Made by a program: the position numbers and the translations under genes. 64,000 bases of DNA from Chitinophaga pinensis (GTDB lineage: Bacteria > Bacteroidota > Bacteroidia > Flavobacteriales_D > Crocinitomicaceae): contig CALPMT020000001.1 of NCBI GenBank assembly GCA_943324745.2, positions 1 through 64,000 of the forward strand. Direction: 5' to 3'. Shown piece after piece: positions 16,434-26,077 of this stretch (position 1 is its first letter; every line of letters begins with the position of its first letter). Under the pieces are notes generated by a model. That model worked only from the letters and a program-made list of their open reading frames with translations. It searched no databases and had not been told where the DNA came from.

Positions 16434-17069
16434 ATGCTAGAAAATATTTCTTTTAAAGACTTTAAAGGTCAATTACAAACGAATAAAAATCTTCGTTTTG
16501 CAACTTATGGAATTGGTTCCGTACTTGGATTAATGGTTTTGTATTTTGCATATCGTCAATTTATTTGGTCACCAAGCAATGAAAAATCAAAAGAAGCTTA
16601 TTACAGAGGGTTGAACTTAGCTGTAAAAGATTCTACAGACGCTGCAATTAATGAATTAGAACCAGTTGTAAAAAAATACGATGGTAAACAAGGAGGAGAA
16701 ATTGCTCAATTTGTTTTAGCACGTCAGTACATGGCAAAAGGCGACTTCAAAAAAGCAAGTGAAGCGTTAGAAGGTGTAGATGTAAAAGATACGTATGTTT
16801 CTGTTTACAAACTTGGTTTACAAGCAGATTGTCAATCTGAATTGGGTAAATATCAAGAAGCTTTGTATTTATATTTAGAAGCTGCTGAATTAAACGAAAA
16901 TGAATTAACAACTCCAACTTATTTGTTTAAAGCAGCATTGGTTGCTGAAGAATTAAAAAAGTATGAAGAAGCTACAGAGTTATACACAAGAATTAAAAGT
17001 AATTTCTTGAATTTCTCTAACGCTAAATCTATTGATAAATATATTGCGAGAGCAAAAAACAGAAACTAA
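16434..17069 (+). CDS. TPR membrane protein, YfgM/AncC-like
   Basis: A 211-aa protein from ATG 16434 (MLENISFKDFKGQLQTNKNL). One membrane helix (residues ~25-42, GIGSVLGLMVLYFAYRQF) is followed by TPR repeats (AYYRGLNLAVKDSTDAAINE, AQFVLARQYMAKGDFKKASE, YQEALYLYLEAAELNENE). The form, an N-terminal anchor plus a periplasmic TPR domain, resembles YfgM-type ancillary Sec/BAM-associated chaperones. That assignment is by architecture only. It lies 2 nt before the ribH start and is probably co-transcribed with it. Confidence 0.75.
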   Translation: MLENISFKDFKGQLQTNKNLRFATYGIGSVLGLMVLYFAYRQFIWSPSNEKSKEAYYRGLNLAVKDSTDAAINELEPVVKKYDGKQGGEIAQFVLARQYMAKGDFKKASEALEGVDVKDTYVSVYKLGLQADCQSELGKYQEALYLYLEAAELNENELTTPTYLFKAALVAEELKKYEEATELYTRIKSNFLNFSNAKSIDKYIARAKNRN

Positions 17070-17071
17070 TT

Positions 17072-17566
17072 GTGGCTACATCCTTAAAGAATTTATCGGA
17101 TTATTCCAAAGATACTCTACCAAACGCTGCCGATTTTAAAATCGGCATCGTTGTTTCTGAGTGGAACGATTCTATCACAAATAACTTGTTAGCAGGTGCT
17201 AAACAAGCATTAGCAGATAACAATGTACCTGAAAGTAATATATTGCTTCGTTATGTACCAGGTGCGTTTGAGTTACCTTTAGCCGCACAATGGATGTTGG
17301 ACGAAACAGATGTGGATGGTGTAATTGCTATTGGCGTTGTAATACAGGGTGAAACAAAACATTTTGACTTTGTTTGTCAAGGCACCACCGATGGATTGAT
17401 GAAAGTGATGTTGGAATACAATTCTCCTGTTTCTTTTTGTGTATTGACAGACAACAACATCCAACAATCAATAGACCGTTCAGGTGGAAAACATGGTAAT
17501 AAAGGAATTGAATGTGCGATAGCTTGTATAAAAATGATTGCATTAAAAAAGTCTTTTGAAAAATAA
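17072..17566 (+). CDS. ribH: 6,7-dimethyl-8-ribityllumazine synthase
   Basis: A 164-aa protein with GTG start. It catalyses the penultimate step of riboflavin synthesis. Motifs: FKIGIVVSEWNDSITNNLL (substrate-binding N-terminus), VPGAFELPLAAQWM, and the catalytic-loop region IAIGVVIQGETKHFDFVC where the His is expected; CVLTDNNIQQSIDRSGGKHGNKG is the conserved C-terminal segment. The GTG start lies 2 nt after the stop of the TPR gene, consistent with coupled translation. It is isolated from other rib genes. Confidence 0.95.
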   Translation: MATSLKNLSDYSKDTLPNAADFKIGIVVSEWNDSITNNLLAGAKQALADNNVPESNILLRYVPGAFELPLAAQWMLDETDVDGVIAIGVVIQGETKHFDFVCQGTTDGLMKVMLEYNSPVSFCVLTDNNIQQSIDRSGGKHGNKGIECAIACIKMIALKKSFEK

Positions 17567-17571
17567 TTAGT

Positions 17572-18957
17572 ATGACATTAATTAAATCTATTTCAGGTAT
17601 ACGAGGAACGATAGGAGGAAAAGTAGATAATGGACTTACCCCTATTGACACCGTAAAATTTGCTGCTGCTTATGGTTCTTGGTTAAAAAATCAATATACT
17701 TCAAAAAAAATAAGAGTAGTTATTGGTCGTGATGCTCGTTTATCAGGACAAATGATTTCAGACTTAGTTTGTAGTACTTTAATTGGTTTAGGTATTGATG
17801 TTATAAACTTAGGTTTGTCAACGACTCCAACTGTTGAGATTGCTGTACCTATGGAGCATGCACACGGTGGAATTATTTTGACCGCTAGTCATAACCCAAA
17901 ACAGTGGAATGCTTTAAAATTACTTAACTCAAAAGGAGAATTTATTTCTGGAGCCGAAGGAGAATTATTATTAGAAATTGCAGAGAAAGAAGCTTTTGAT
18001 TTTGCACAAGTGGATGATCTTGGAATTATTACACACGATGATACCTATTTAAAAAAACACATTGATTCAATATTAAGGTTAGACTTAGTAGATGTTAACG
18101 CTATCAAAAAAGCTGATTTTTCAATAGTAGTAGACGCAGTTAATTCTTCAGGAGGGATTTTTGTTCCAGCATTATTAAAAGCTTTAGGTGTTTCTAAAGT
18201 AACCGAAATGTACTGTGATCCTACAGGGCATTTTCCACATAATCCAGAACCGTTACCAGAACATTTGACTGATTTATCAGGTAAAATTATTGAGGTAGAT
18301 GCTGATTTAGGGATTACAGTTGATCCAGATGTTGATCGTTTGGCGATGGTTTGTGAGGACGGTTCAATGTTTGGAGAAGAATACACTTTGGTAGCTGTTG
18401 CAGATTATGTATTGACTCACACTCCAGGAACTACTGTATCCAATATGTCATCTACAAAAGCATTAAGAGATATTACCGAACAACGCGGATTGAATTATTT
18501 TGCCGCTGCTGTTGGTGAGGTAAATGTTGTTTCTAAAATGAAGGAACAAGGTGCAGTTATTGGAGGAGAAGGAAATGGCGGAATAATTTACCCTGCTTCT
18601 CATTATGGTCGCGATGCATTAGTTGGTATTGCTTTGTTTTTAACACATTTAGCGAAAAAATCAATGAAATGTTCGGCATTACGTGATTCTTACCCAACTT
18701 ATACCATTTCAAAAAATAAAATTGAATTAACTCCTTCCATCAATGTAGATGCTATTTTAACCCAAATGGCAGAAAAATATAAGAATGAAGAAGTTGACAC
18801 ATTGGATGGTGTGAAAATTTATATTGGCGATGAATGGGTACATTTACGTAAAAGTAATACAGAACCTATAATTCGTATTTATTCTGAGAGTAATACAGAA
18901 GAAAACGCGACAAAATTTGCATTGAAAATTATAAATGAAATAAAAGAACTTTGTTAG
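17572..18957 (+). CDS. glmM: Phosphoglucosamine mutase
   Basis: A 461-aa alpha-D-phosphohexomutase. The phosphoserine loop is TASHNPKQWNA with catalytic Ser at ~106. The metal-binding loop is DPDVDRLAMV near residue 250, the sugar-binding loop GEGNGGIIYP near 330, and the phosphate-binding loop RKSNTEPIIRIYSE near 425. The protein makes glucosamine-1-phosphate for UDP-GlcNAc, needed for peptidoglycan and lipid A. In Bacteroidota this family is usually labelled GlmM, though phosphomannomutase activity cannot be ruled out by sequence. It follows ribH after 5 nt. Confidence 0.85.
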   Translation: MTLIKSISGIRGTIGGKVDNGLTPIDTVKFAAAYGSWLKNQYTSKKIRVVIGRDARLSGQMISDLVCSTLIGLGIDVINLGLSTTPTVEIAVPMEHAHGGIILTASHNPKQWNALKLLNSKGEFISGAEGELLLEIAEKEAFDFAQVDDLGIITHDDTYLKKHIDSILRLDLVDVNAIKKADFSIVVDAVNSSGGIFVPALLKALGVSKVTEMYCDPTGHFPHNPEPLPEHLTDLSGKIIEVDADLGITVDPDVDRLAMVCEDGSMFGEEYTLVAVADYVLTHTPGTTVSNMSSTKALRDITEQRGLNYFAAAVGEVNVVSKMKEQGAVIGGEGNGGIIYPASHYGRDALVGIALFLTHLAKKSMKCSALRDSYPTYTISKNKIELTPSINVDAILTQMAEKYKNEEVDTLDGVKIYIGDEWVHLRKSNTEPIIRIYSESNTEENATKFALKIINEIKELC

Positions 18958-18965
18958 TTTTTTAA

Positions 18966-18979
18966 TTTCTTCGAAGAAA
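18966..18979. promoter_or_regulatory. 14-bp perfect palindrome upstream of the ferredoxin gene
   Basis: TTTCTTCGAAGAAA is a perfect palindrome directly next to a TATATTTG -7 element (18981-18988), 31 bp before the ferredoxin start. The position suits an operator for a dimeric repressor. It lies 9 bp after the glmM stop, so a weak terminator hairpin is an alternative, but no T run follows. Confidence 0.35.
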
Positions 18980-19004
18980 CTATATTTGTAACAAATTAAA
19001 ATGA

Positions 19005-19358
<354 letters not shown>

Positions 19359-19390
19359 TACTATTTTTATAAATAATACGTTTTATCGAT

Positions 19391-20365
19391 ATGAAAGCAG
19401 TAACTATCTTACTTTTATGTCTGGTAACATCTTCAATTCTTAGTCAAAAAGATACTTTAATGGCCAATCGTGAAAAGCGTTTGGCTATTTTTTTGGATTC
19501 TCTTCGGTCTGTAAGTTCAGATTTAGCTAAAAAAAATGCAAATCAACTTTTTCGTGATTACTTATTAGAAACTATTCAGATTAACGATGCATATTACTAC
19601 CCTTTTAGCAAATTAATTTCTATAGGTTCCATAGTTAGTCCGGATAATGAATTTAGGCTGTTTTGTTGGAATGTTGAAATGGGTAATGAGTCTAATTTAT
19701 TTAATTGTTTTTTGGTTCGAAAAGGAAAACGAAAAAACAAAAACAAAGTGATTGAATTTTTAGAAAAAAATTCTGTGTCGCCAATGAATCAAGACGTATT
19801 AACCGAAAATAATTGGTATGGTGCATTGTATTACAAAATCATACCTATTAAAAAAGGGTCAAAAAAATTATATACTTTATTAGGGTGGAGAAGCAATGGT
19901 ACACTAAGTCATTCTAAATTAATTGATGTCATAAGTATTCATGGAACCCATGTTAAATTTGGCGACTTAATATTTAAAAATAAAACAGAGGTTAAGCGAA
20001 GAGTTTGTTTTGAATATTCAAAGAAATCCGTGATGAGTCTAAAGTATGAGCCAACTTATGAGCGAATTATATTTGATCATTTGTCGCCTGAAACTCCTTC
20101 GATGACTGGTTTTTATGAGTATTACATACCTGATATGTCAAACGATGCATATATTTTTGAAGACGATAAATGGGTATTGAAAGAAGATGTTATAGGTGTA
20201 AATTCCCCGGATAAACAAATCGTAAATCAATCAACAATAGATCCAGAATCAGGTCGAATTATAGAGGTAGAAGTACCTAATCAATGGGTAGATCCATCAG
20301 ATAGGAATGCTCCTGGAGGTGGTGGGAAACATACTCCTGTGCTACCTCGTTCAAAAAGAAGGTAA
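19391..20365 (+). CDS. Secreted protein of unknown function
   Basis: A 324-aa protein with a signal peptide (MKAVTILLLCLVTSSILSQK). The first part is helical, then a beta-rich core follows (FRLFCWNVEMGNESNLFNCF, YTLLGWRSNGTLSHSKLIDV). The tail is low-complexity and basic (DPSDRNAPGGGGKHTPVLPR) and could be an exposed linker; it is not a recognisable type IX sorting domain. The family is not one I can name, although similar secreted proteins of about 300 aa are common in Flavobacteriales. It follows the ferredoxin after 32 nt. Confidence 0.6.
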   Translation: MKAVTILLLCLVTSSILSQKDTLMANREKRLAIFLDSLRSVSSDLAKKNANQLFRDYLLETIQINDAYYYPFSKLISIGSIVSPDNEFRLFCWNVEMGNESNLFNCFLVRKGKRKNKNKVIEFLEKNSVSPMNQDVLTENNWYGALYYKIIPIKKGSKKLYTLLGWRSNGTLSHSKLIDVISIHGTHVKFGDLIFKNKTEVKRRVCFEYSKKSVMSLKYEPTYERIIFDHLSPETPSMTGFYEYYIPDMSNDAYIFEDDKWVLKEDVIGVNSPDKQIVNQSTIDPESGRIIEVEVPNQWVDPSDRNAPGGGGKHTPVLPRSKRR

Positions 20366-20547
20366 AAATTATTTTTTTTGGTAATTTAACGTTATGTTGA
20401 TGTAAATTGAATGTTACTTTTGTTAAATACCTTAAAAACATGAAGATTAAGATGGTAACTAATGAAATTATGCTGTATATTTACTTTTGAAATGAGTTGA
20501 TTAAGTTTAATAAAAAAAGATTGGTTCAAAATTTAATTGTGTAGGTT

Positions 20548-20880
20548 ATGGAATATGAAAAAAGAAATGATCGTAATGATGAAGTGTATAGCAAATCAGT
20601 AAAGGCTGGTAAAAGAACATATTTTTTTGATATTAAAACTACTAAAGGAAACGAGTTGTATTTGACGCTGACAGAGAGTAAGAAGGTGTTTGAAGATGGA
20701 CGTGAATTTTTCCAAAAGCATAAGATTTTTTTATATAAGGAAGATTTTGTAAAATTCAAAGATGGATTGGATGAGATTATGGAAAAATTAAATGAATTAA
20801 ATGAAACTGGTGATTTTAGAACAGACTCTTATGTGAGAAATGAAAAATCAGACGACTCATTTACATTTGACAGCCTATAA
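20548..20880 (+). CDS. PUR-alpha-like nucleic-acid-binding protein (DUF3276)
   Basis: A 110-aa protein of the DUF3276 family, which has the PUR repeat fold known from eukaryotic Pur-alpha. The repeat reads VYSKSVKAGKRTYFFDIKTT, then ELYLTLTESKKVF, then HKIFLYKEDFVKFKDGLDE. Bacterial PUR proteins bind single-stranded nucleic acid as dimers. Highly charged ends (MEYEKRNDRNDE and EKSDDSFTFDSL) are typical. Two TACTTTTG -7-like boxes (20415-20422 and 20482-20489) lie upstream in the 182-bp gap. Confidence 0.85.
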   Translation: MEYEKRNDRNDEVYSKSVKAGKRTYFFDIKTTKGNELYLTLTESKKVFEDGREFFQKHKIFLYKEDFVKFKDGLDEIMEKLNELNETGDFRTDSYVRNEKSDDSFTFDSL

Positions 20881-20929
20881 TTAAGATTTTTAACAATAAA
20901 AGTTAATAACTATTTTGTTTAAAATTCTT

Positions 20930-20949
20930 ACTATTCGTGTATGAATAGT
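20930..20949. promoter_or_regulatory. Inverted repeat upstream of parA
   Basis: ACTATTC and GAATAGT are perfect 7-bp arms around a 6-bp spacer, 27 bp before the parA ATG. Such a site can be an autoregulatory operator for ParA. It does not match the usual parS sequence. Confidence 0.3.
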
Positions 20950-20976
20950 TTATCTTTATAGTCTAAATTCTAAGAA

Positions 20977-21777
20977 ATGGGTAAGATTATTGCTATAGCA
21001 AATCAAAAAGGTGGTGTAGGAAAAACAACGACTTCTATAAATTTAAGTGGTAGTTTAGGAGTGTTGGAAAAAAAAACCTTATTGGTAGATGCGGATCCGC
21101 AAGCAAATGCAACTTCTGGTGTTGGTTTAGATCCTAAAAACACTCGAAATTTATATGAATGTTTAATAAACGACGTAGATCCTCGTGATTTAATTATACA
21201 CACTGAAAATCCCCATTTAGATATTTTACCTTCTCACATGGATTTGGTTGGAGCTGAATTAGAAATGATTAATCTTCCAAATCGCGAATTTATGCTGAGA
21301 AATGCCCTTACTAAGCTTCGTGATGATTATGACTTTATCATTATCGATTGTTCCCCATCTCTTGGTCTAATAACACTCAATGCATTAACTGCTGCTGATT
21401 CGGTAATTATACCTGTTCAATGTGAGTATTATGCATTGGAAGGATTAAGTAAATTATTAAATACTATAAAAATTGTTCAAGGAAGGCTTAATGAGAAACT
21501 TGAGATTGAAGGTATTTTATTAACTATGTATGATACTCGTTTACGTCTAGCAAATCAAGTTGTAGATGAAGTGAAAACACACTTTCAAGAATTGGTATTT
21601 GAGACAGTTATTCATCGTACGACTAAATTAGCTGAGGCACCAAGTTTTGGAGAAACTATCGTAATGCATGATGCAGCTAGTAAGGGAGCTATTAATTATT
21701 TGAATTTTGCTCGTGAAATTTTACAAAAAAATGATTTGACAAATATTTCCAATAACGATAAATCAATTTCAATCTAA
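20977..21777 (+). CDS. parA: Chromosome-partitioning ATPase ParA
   Basis: A 266-aa chromosomal ParA/Soj. The deviant Walker A box is KGGVGKTTTS at residues ~11-20, switch I is LVDADPQANAT, and Walker B is DFIIIDCSPSLGLIT. There is no N-terminal DNA-binding extension, which marks the chromosomal (short) type. It is followed 1 bp later by parB. ParA and ParB position the origin region and the cell-division plane. The predicted operon continues with a DUF5683 membrane protein. Confidence 0.95.
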   Translation: MGKIIAIANQKGGVGKTTTSINLSGSLGVLEKKTLLVDADPQANATSGVGLDPKNTRNLYECLINDVDPRDLIIHTENPHLDILPSHMDLVGAELEMINLPNREFMLRNALTKLRDDYDFIIIDCSPSLGLITLNALTAADSVIIPVQCEYYALEGLSKLLNTIKIVQGRLNEKLEIEGILLTMYDTRLRLANQVVDEVKTHFQELVFETVIHRTTKLAEAPSFGETIVMHDAASKGAINYLNFAREILQKNDLTNISNNDKSISI

Positions 21778-21778
21778 T

Positions 21779-22687
21779 ATGGGAGCTGAAAACAAAAAAA
21801 AAGGAGGACTTGGTAGAGGATTGGGAGCCCTTTTGGATAATGCACCTGATTTATCTTCACATAAATCTTCTATAGATGAATCTAAATTTGTTGCTTCTAT
21901 ATCTTTTATTGATATAAAATATATAGAAGCAAATCCTTTTAATCCTCGAACACATTTTGAACAAGAGTCCTTAGAAGAATTAAGTAAGAGTATACAAGTA
22001 CATGGAATTATTCAACCTTTAACATTACGAAGTACAGGTAGAGGTAGGTATCAATTAATTTCTGGTGAAAGAAGATTTAGAGCTTCACAATTAGCTGGAT
22101 TGACTGAAGTACCTGCCTATGTTCGTGTAGCTAACGATCAAGAAATGCTTGAGATGGCTTTGGTTGAAAATATTCAACGTGAGGATTTAAATGCTATAGA
22201 AGTAGCCCTTTCTTACCAAAGATTGATTGAAGAATGTGCTTTGACACAAGAACAAATGAGTCAAAAAATTGCTAAGAGTCGATCAAGTATTACCAATCAT
22301 TTACGTTTATTGAAGTTACCTGTTGAAATTCAAAAATCTGTACGTGATGGGAAAATATCGATGGGGCATGCACGCGCTTTGGTTTCCGCTGGTGATGAAG
22401 AATTACAACTTGAATTACATGAGCTTGTATTGAATCAACAGCTTTCAGTACGCGAACTTGAATTACTTATTCGTGATGGAATTTCGATCTCAAAACCTCA
22501 CGTTGTTAAACCAATAACTTCAATAAAACCATTAAATGAAAAACAACGTGATTTCTGTCATTTGTTTTCAGATAAAACATCAACACGAATAGAAATTAAA
22601 AAGAACAATAATGGTTCAGGAAAAATTACTATACCTTTTAACTCCGAGGTTGATTTAAATCGAATTATTGAAATATTAAATAAATGA
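21779..22687 (+). CDS. parB: Chromosome-partitioning protein ParB
   Basis: A 302-aa ParB. The N-terminal CTPase domain has NPFNPRTHFEQESLEELSKS and the GERRFRASQLAG box; then come the helix-turn-helix (LTQEQMSQKIAKSRSSITNH, parS-binding) and a C-terminal dimerisation domain (RIEIKKNNNGSGKITIPFNS). The basic N-terminus KKKGGLGRGLGALLD is the conserved ParA-contacting segment. It overlaps the next gene by 4 bp (ATGA). No parS palindrome was found in the window by eye. Confidence 0.95.
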   Translation: MGAENKKKGGLGRGLGALLDNAPDLSSHKSSIDESKFVASISFIDIKYIEANPFNPRTHFEQESLEELSKSIQVHGIIQPLTLRSTGRGRYQLISGERRFRASQLAGLTEVPAYVRVANDQEMLEMALVENIQREDLNAIEVALSYQRLIEECALTQEQMSQKIAKSRSSITNHLRLLKLPVEIQKSVRDGKISMGHARALVSAGDEELQLELHELVLNQQLSVRELELLIRDGISISKPHVVKPITSIKPLNEKQRDFCHLFSDKTSTRIEIKKNNNGSGKITIPFNSEVDLNRIIEILNK

Positions 22688-23226
22688 AAATTCTTTTTTT
22701 CATTCTTTTTTTTTCTAGTACAAACGTTTTTGCTCATAAAATCGTTCAAGATTCAATAAAATTAAGTTCACACACACCTCATAAGGCTGCTTTTTGGTCT
22801 TTAATTATTCCAGGTGCTGGGCAAATATATAATCAATACTATAGTCCAACAGCACGATATGGTGCTTATTTTAAAGTGCCAATTATTTATGCGTCTTTAG
22901 TTCTGACAGGGAATTTATTTTTGAATTCAATTCAGTCAGAAAACGAAATAAGAACAGAATATAATAATCGCGATATTGGAAATGCATTGAATCTAAAATG
23001 GTCTAATTATACACAATCCGATTTGATTACATTACATGAAAGCGCTGTAAGAAAGCGAACGATGTATGGATTATTATTTGGAGGTATTTATTTAATTCAA
23101 GTTATTGAAGCATCAGTTGATGCACATTTTTTACATTTTGACATAAGTCCTTCAATTTCTATGCATATCCTCCCCATTTATTATTTTCAAACAGCAGGTA
23201 TACAATTAAATTTTGATTTAAAATAA
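22684..23226 (+). CDS. DUF5683 membrane protein
   Basis: A 180-aa protein with a signal peptide (MKILFFILFFSSTNVFAHK) and the DUF5683 core: KAAFWSLIIPGAGQIYNQYY, YGAYFKVPIIYASLVLTGN, then the RTMYGLLFGGIYLIQVIEAS helix. DUF5683 proteins are often encoded directly after parB in Bacteroidota; the 4-bp ATGA overlap here shows coupling. The function is unknown. Cell-envelope location is clear from the sequence. Confidence 0.82.
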   Translation: MKILFFILFFSSTNVFAHKIVQDSIKLSSHTPHKAAFWSLIIPGAGQIYNQYYSPTARYGAYFKVPIIYASLVLTGNLFLNSIQSENEIRTEYNNRDIGNALNLKWSNYTQSDLITLHESAVRKRTMYGLLFGGIYLIQVIEASVDAHFLHFDISPSISMHILPIYYFQTAGIQLNFDLK

Positions 23227-23354
23227 TCGTTTTTTATTCAAAAATCTAACTTGCCTTGTTATTTTTTCGATTTTACTAAAAGATAGATTGAGAAGAAAAC
23301 ATTATATTTAGATCGAAAAAAACTTATACGAGTAACACTTATAAAATTAGAACT

Positions 23355-24080
23355 ATGAAGATTGGATTGGTTGGTTATGGGAAAATGGGAAGAGCAATTG
23401 AAGAAATTGCATTAGAACGTGGACATGAGATTTTATTTAAGTCCAACAGTGTGTTCCCTTTGACTGTCAAAGATGTTGATTCTGTTGATGTAATTATAGA
23501 ATTTACAAAGCCAGACCTAGCATTAGCTCATATACAATTGACATTAGAAAATCACACTCCTATAGTTGTAGGAACTACAGGTTGGAATGAACAGCTTAAT
23601 GAAGTTGAACAAATGGTTCAAAATTCAAAGGGAGGTTTACTTTATGCAAGTAACTTCAGTGTAGGTGTCAATTTATTCTTTGAATTAAATCGTAAATTAG
23701 CACAACTATTAAGTTCATATTCAGATTATAAACCGTCAATAGATGAGATTCATCATACTCAAAAAGTGGATGCACCTAGTGGTACTGCTATTTCATTGGC
23801 AAACGATATTATTGATATTAATGAGTCCTATTATTCATGGGTATGTGCTGAAGGGGAAGTACCTCATATAGCAAATGGTCAATTAGGTGTTGTTGCACAT
23901 CGTATTCCAGATGTACCAGGCACACATACAGTAGCTTACTCCTCTCCTATAGATACTATTTCAATTACACATCAAGCACATAACCGAAGAGGCTTTGCAT
24001 TAGGTGCGGTATTATCCGCTGAGTGGATTGTCAATAAAAAAGGAATTTTTACAATTTCAGATATGTTAAAAGAAATATAA
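23355..24080 (+). CDS. dapB: 4-hydroxy-tetrahydrodipicolinate reductase
   Basis: At 241 aa it is a normal DapB, the second committed step of lysine/meso-diaminopimelate synthesis. The Rossmann motif is KIGLVGYGKMGRAIEE, and VVGTTGW and LYASNFSVGVNLFFELNRK follow. The catalytic segment is EIHHTQKVDAPSGTA with the two adjacent His residues. The final part contains ITHQAHNRRGFALGAVLSAEW. It is followed 14 nt later by lepB. The 128-bp upstream gap shows no clear promoter. Confidence 0.94.
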   Translation: MKIGLVGYGKMGRAIEEIALERGHEILFKSNSVFPLTVKDVDSVDVIIEFTKPDLALAHIQLTLENHTPIVVGTTGWNEQLNEVEQMVQNSKGGLLYASNFSVGVNLFFELNRKLAQLLSSYSDYKPSIDEIHHTQKVDAPSGTAISLANDIIDINESYYSWVCAEGEVPHIANGQLGVVAHRIPDVPGTHTVAYSSPIDTISITHQAHNRRGFALGAVLSAEWIVNKKGIFTISDMLKEI

Positions 24081-24094
24081 TTAACTAACTATAT

Positions 24095-26077
24095 ATGAAC
24101 GTACTATATTTTTATTTGTTTTTACTTGTACACCCATATTTAGCGATGTGGTGGACTAGTTTTGAAAAAGCAGGGCGTAAATCTTGGGAAGCATTAATAC
24201 CTGGATATAATTATTATGTTGCATTTAAAATTGGAATTAATAAACCATGGTGGTCATTGTTGATGATTTTTCCAGGGATTCATATTTGGATGTGGGCTAC
24301 AGTGAATCTTAGTTATATTCGAAAGTTTGGTAAATATTCTTGGAAGGATACATTACAAGGTATTTTCTTTCCTTACCTATTGATGTCTAAATTGAAAAAT
24401 GATGAAGTTGTTTCACCAACTAATTGGGCAAATCCTAAAGATGTTGAGCAAAGGCGTATAGGTGACCATATTGTTTTGTTTTTGACAGTTCCATTTCTTG
24501 GACATCTAATTGCTTTTATTTTTGGTTTTTTCAGTAAAGATAAAACGGGTCAAAAATCTACATATAAAGAATGGGGTGATACTATTTTATTTGCATTAAT
24601 AGCTGCAAGTATTATTCGTACATATGTATTCGAACCATTTCAAATCCCTACAGGTTCAATGGAAAAAACATTGCTGGTGGGTGATTTTTTATTCGTAAAC
24701 AAATTGGCATATGGAAGTAAAGTTCCTGTTACTCCAGTTTCATTTCCATTGGTACACAATAATATTCCATTTATCAATATCAAATCCTATTCTGATATTG
24801 AATCAATCAATTATACTCGATTGCCAGGATTAGGAAAAGTAAAACGCAATGATGTTGTGGTTTTTAATTATCCATCAGGTGATACTGCTGTTTTTGACCC
24901 ACGAATGCCTTATGGATTAATGGGGCATGATTACCATGGGATTTTGATTGATGAAGCAGAACGTATGTTTTTTCTAAAGTATGGTCGGGATGACTTTATG
25001 CGTGGTATTGCTGATAGTATGTTGACTGCTAATCCTACGCTTCGTAATAATCCAAATCAAGTTTATGAAAAAGCGTATAAAGTTGCTACTTCTCGAATAA
25101 TGTCGAGCAAAGGAGATGAATTTATCAATCATTTAGATGTTTGGAAAGCTAAAGCACGTAAAATGTTATCTGTTGATAAAGTAGCCATTGATCATAGAGA
25201 AGGTAGAATGATCAAGCATTACGGTTTAATTTATAGACCTGTAGATAAGCGTGAAAATTATATCAAGCGTTGTGTTGGAATTCCTGGAGATAAGTTAGAA
25301 ATAATAAATTCTGTACTTTACATCAATGGAAGAAAAGCATTTGTTGCAGAAAATCAGAATTTACAATATAAAGTTTCAAATTTTCAAAATACGGGTTCTT
25401 CGTCTTCTTTTACAAATATGATGTATGAACAATATGGGTTAGAGCCAACAGATACACAGAATGATCCTGTTAGAGGATGGAGGGGAGACTATTCTATTAT
25501 CAGTGATAATGGTAATACAATGGAATTGGAAATGAATCTTACAAATAATGAGTTAAGTCGATTGAAACATGATTTCCCAAATGCTAAATTCAAATTAAAC
25601 GTACCATCCTATGTAGATTTTAATCAACGAAAACAAGCGTTAAAATTTGGATTTACACCTGTTGAAAAATTGGAGAATCTTCGTTATTTCCCACGAGATG
25701 TTAATCATGGAAACTCAGTTTCTAATTTTGAGAAAATTACGATTCCTGTAAAGGGTTCAGTAGTTACTTTATCTACTAAAAATATAGCTCTCTATAAACG
25801 TATTATTACAGCCTATGAAGGACATACATTTTTAGAAAAAAACGGTAAATTTATTATTGACGGAAAAGCCACAACAACTTATAAATTTGGCATGAATTAT
25901 TATTGGTTGATGGGAGATAATCGTTACAATTCTGCAGATTCAAGATTTTGGGGATTTGTACCTGAAGATCACATAGTAGGTAAAGCATCTGTAGTTTGGT
26001 TGTCAAAATCCCCCCTTAGTAATTTAAATTTCTTTACGAATATCCGTTATGATCGTATTTTAAAATTCATCAAGTAA
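24095..26077 (+). CDS. lepB: Signal peptidase I, long Bacteroidota form
   Basis: A 660-aa protein, roughly twice the length of E. coli LepB. Several membrane segments occur in the first 180 residues. The catalytic serine is S188 in FQIPTGSMEKTLL and the catalytic lysine is K391 in RENYIKRCVGIPGD. About 200 residues separate them, against about 55 in E. coli, because of a large insertion (PRMPYGLMGHDYHGI and the helical part to ~360). Box E is MGDNRYNSADSRFWGFVPE near 608. It cleaves signal peptides after Sec export. The stop overlaps the next start (TAATG). Confidence 0.93.
   Translation: MNVLYFYLFLLVHPYLAMWWTSFEKAGRKSWEALIPGYNYYVAFKIGINKPWWSLLMIFPGIHIWMWATVNLSYIRKFGKYSWKDTLQGIFFPYLLMSKLKNDEVVSPTNWANPKDVEQRRIGDHIVLFLTVPFLGHLIAFIFGFFSKDKTGQKSTYKEWGDTILFALIAASIIRTYVFEPFQIPTGSMEKTLLVGDFLFVNKLAYGSKVPVTPVSFPLVHNNIPFINIKSYSDIESINYTRLPGLGKVKRNDVVVFNYPSGDTAVFDPRMPYGLMGHDYHGILIDEAERMFFLKYGRDDFMRGIADSMLTANPTLRNNPNQVYEKAYKVATSRIMSSKGDEFINHLDVWKAKARKMLSVDKVAIDHREGRMIKHYGLIYRPVDKRENYIKRCVGIPGDKLEIINSVLYINGRKAFVAENQNLQYKVSNFQNTGSSSSFTNMMYEQYGLEPTDTQNDPVRGWRGDYSIISDNGNTMELEMNLTNNELSRLKHDFPNAKFKLNVPSYVDFNQRKQALKFGFTPVEKLENLRYFPRDVNHGNSVSNFEKITIPVKGSVVTLSTKNIALYKRIITAYEGHTFLEKNGKFIIDGKATTTYKFGMNYYWLMGDNRYNSADSRFWGFVPEDHIVGKASVVWLSKSPLSNLNFFTNIRYDRILKFIK

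Noticed and set aside
20440-20490. 16-codon leader peptide (MKIKMVTNEIMLYIYF) before DUF3276
   Set aside because: It has no attenuator hairpin or codon bias for a regulated amino acid, and an equally good -7 box lies inside it.
20977-22687. parS site near parAB
   Set aside because: No TGTTTCACGTGAAACA-like palindrome was seen by eye in or near the genes.
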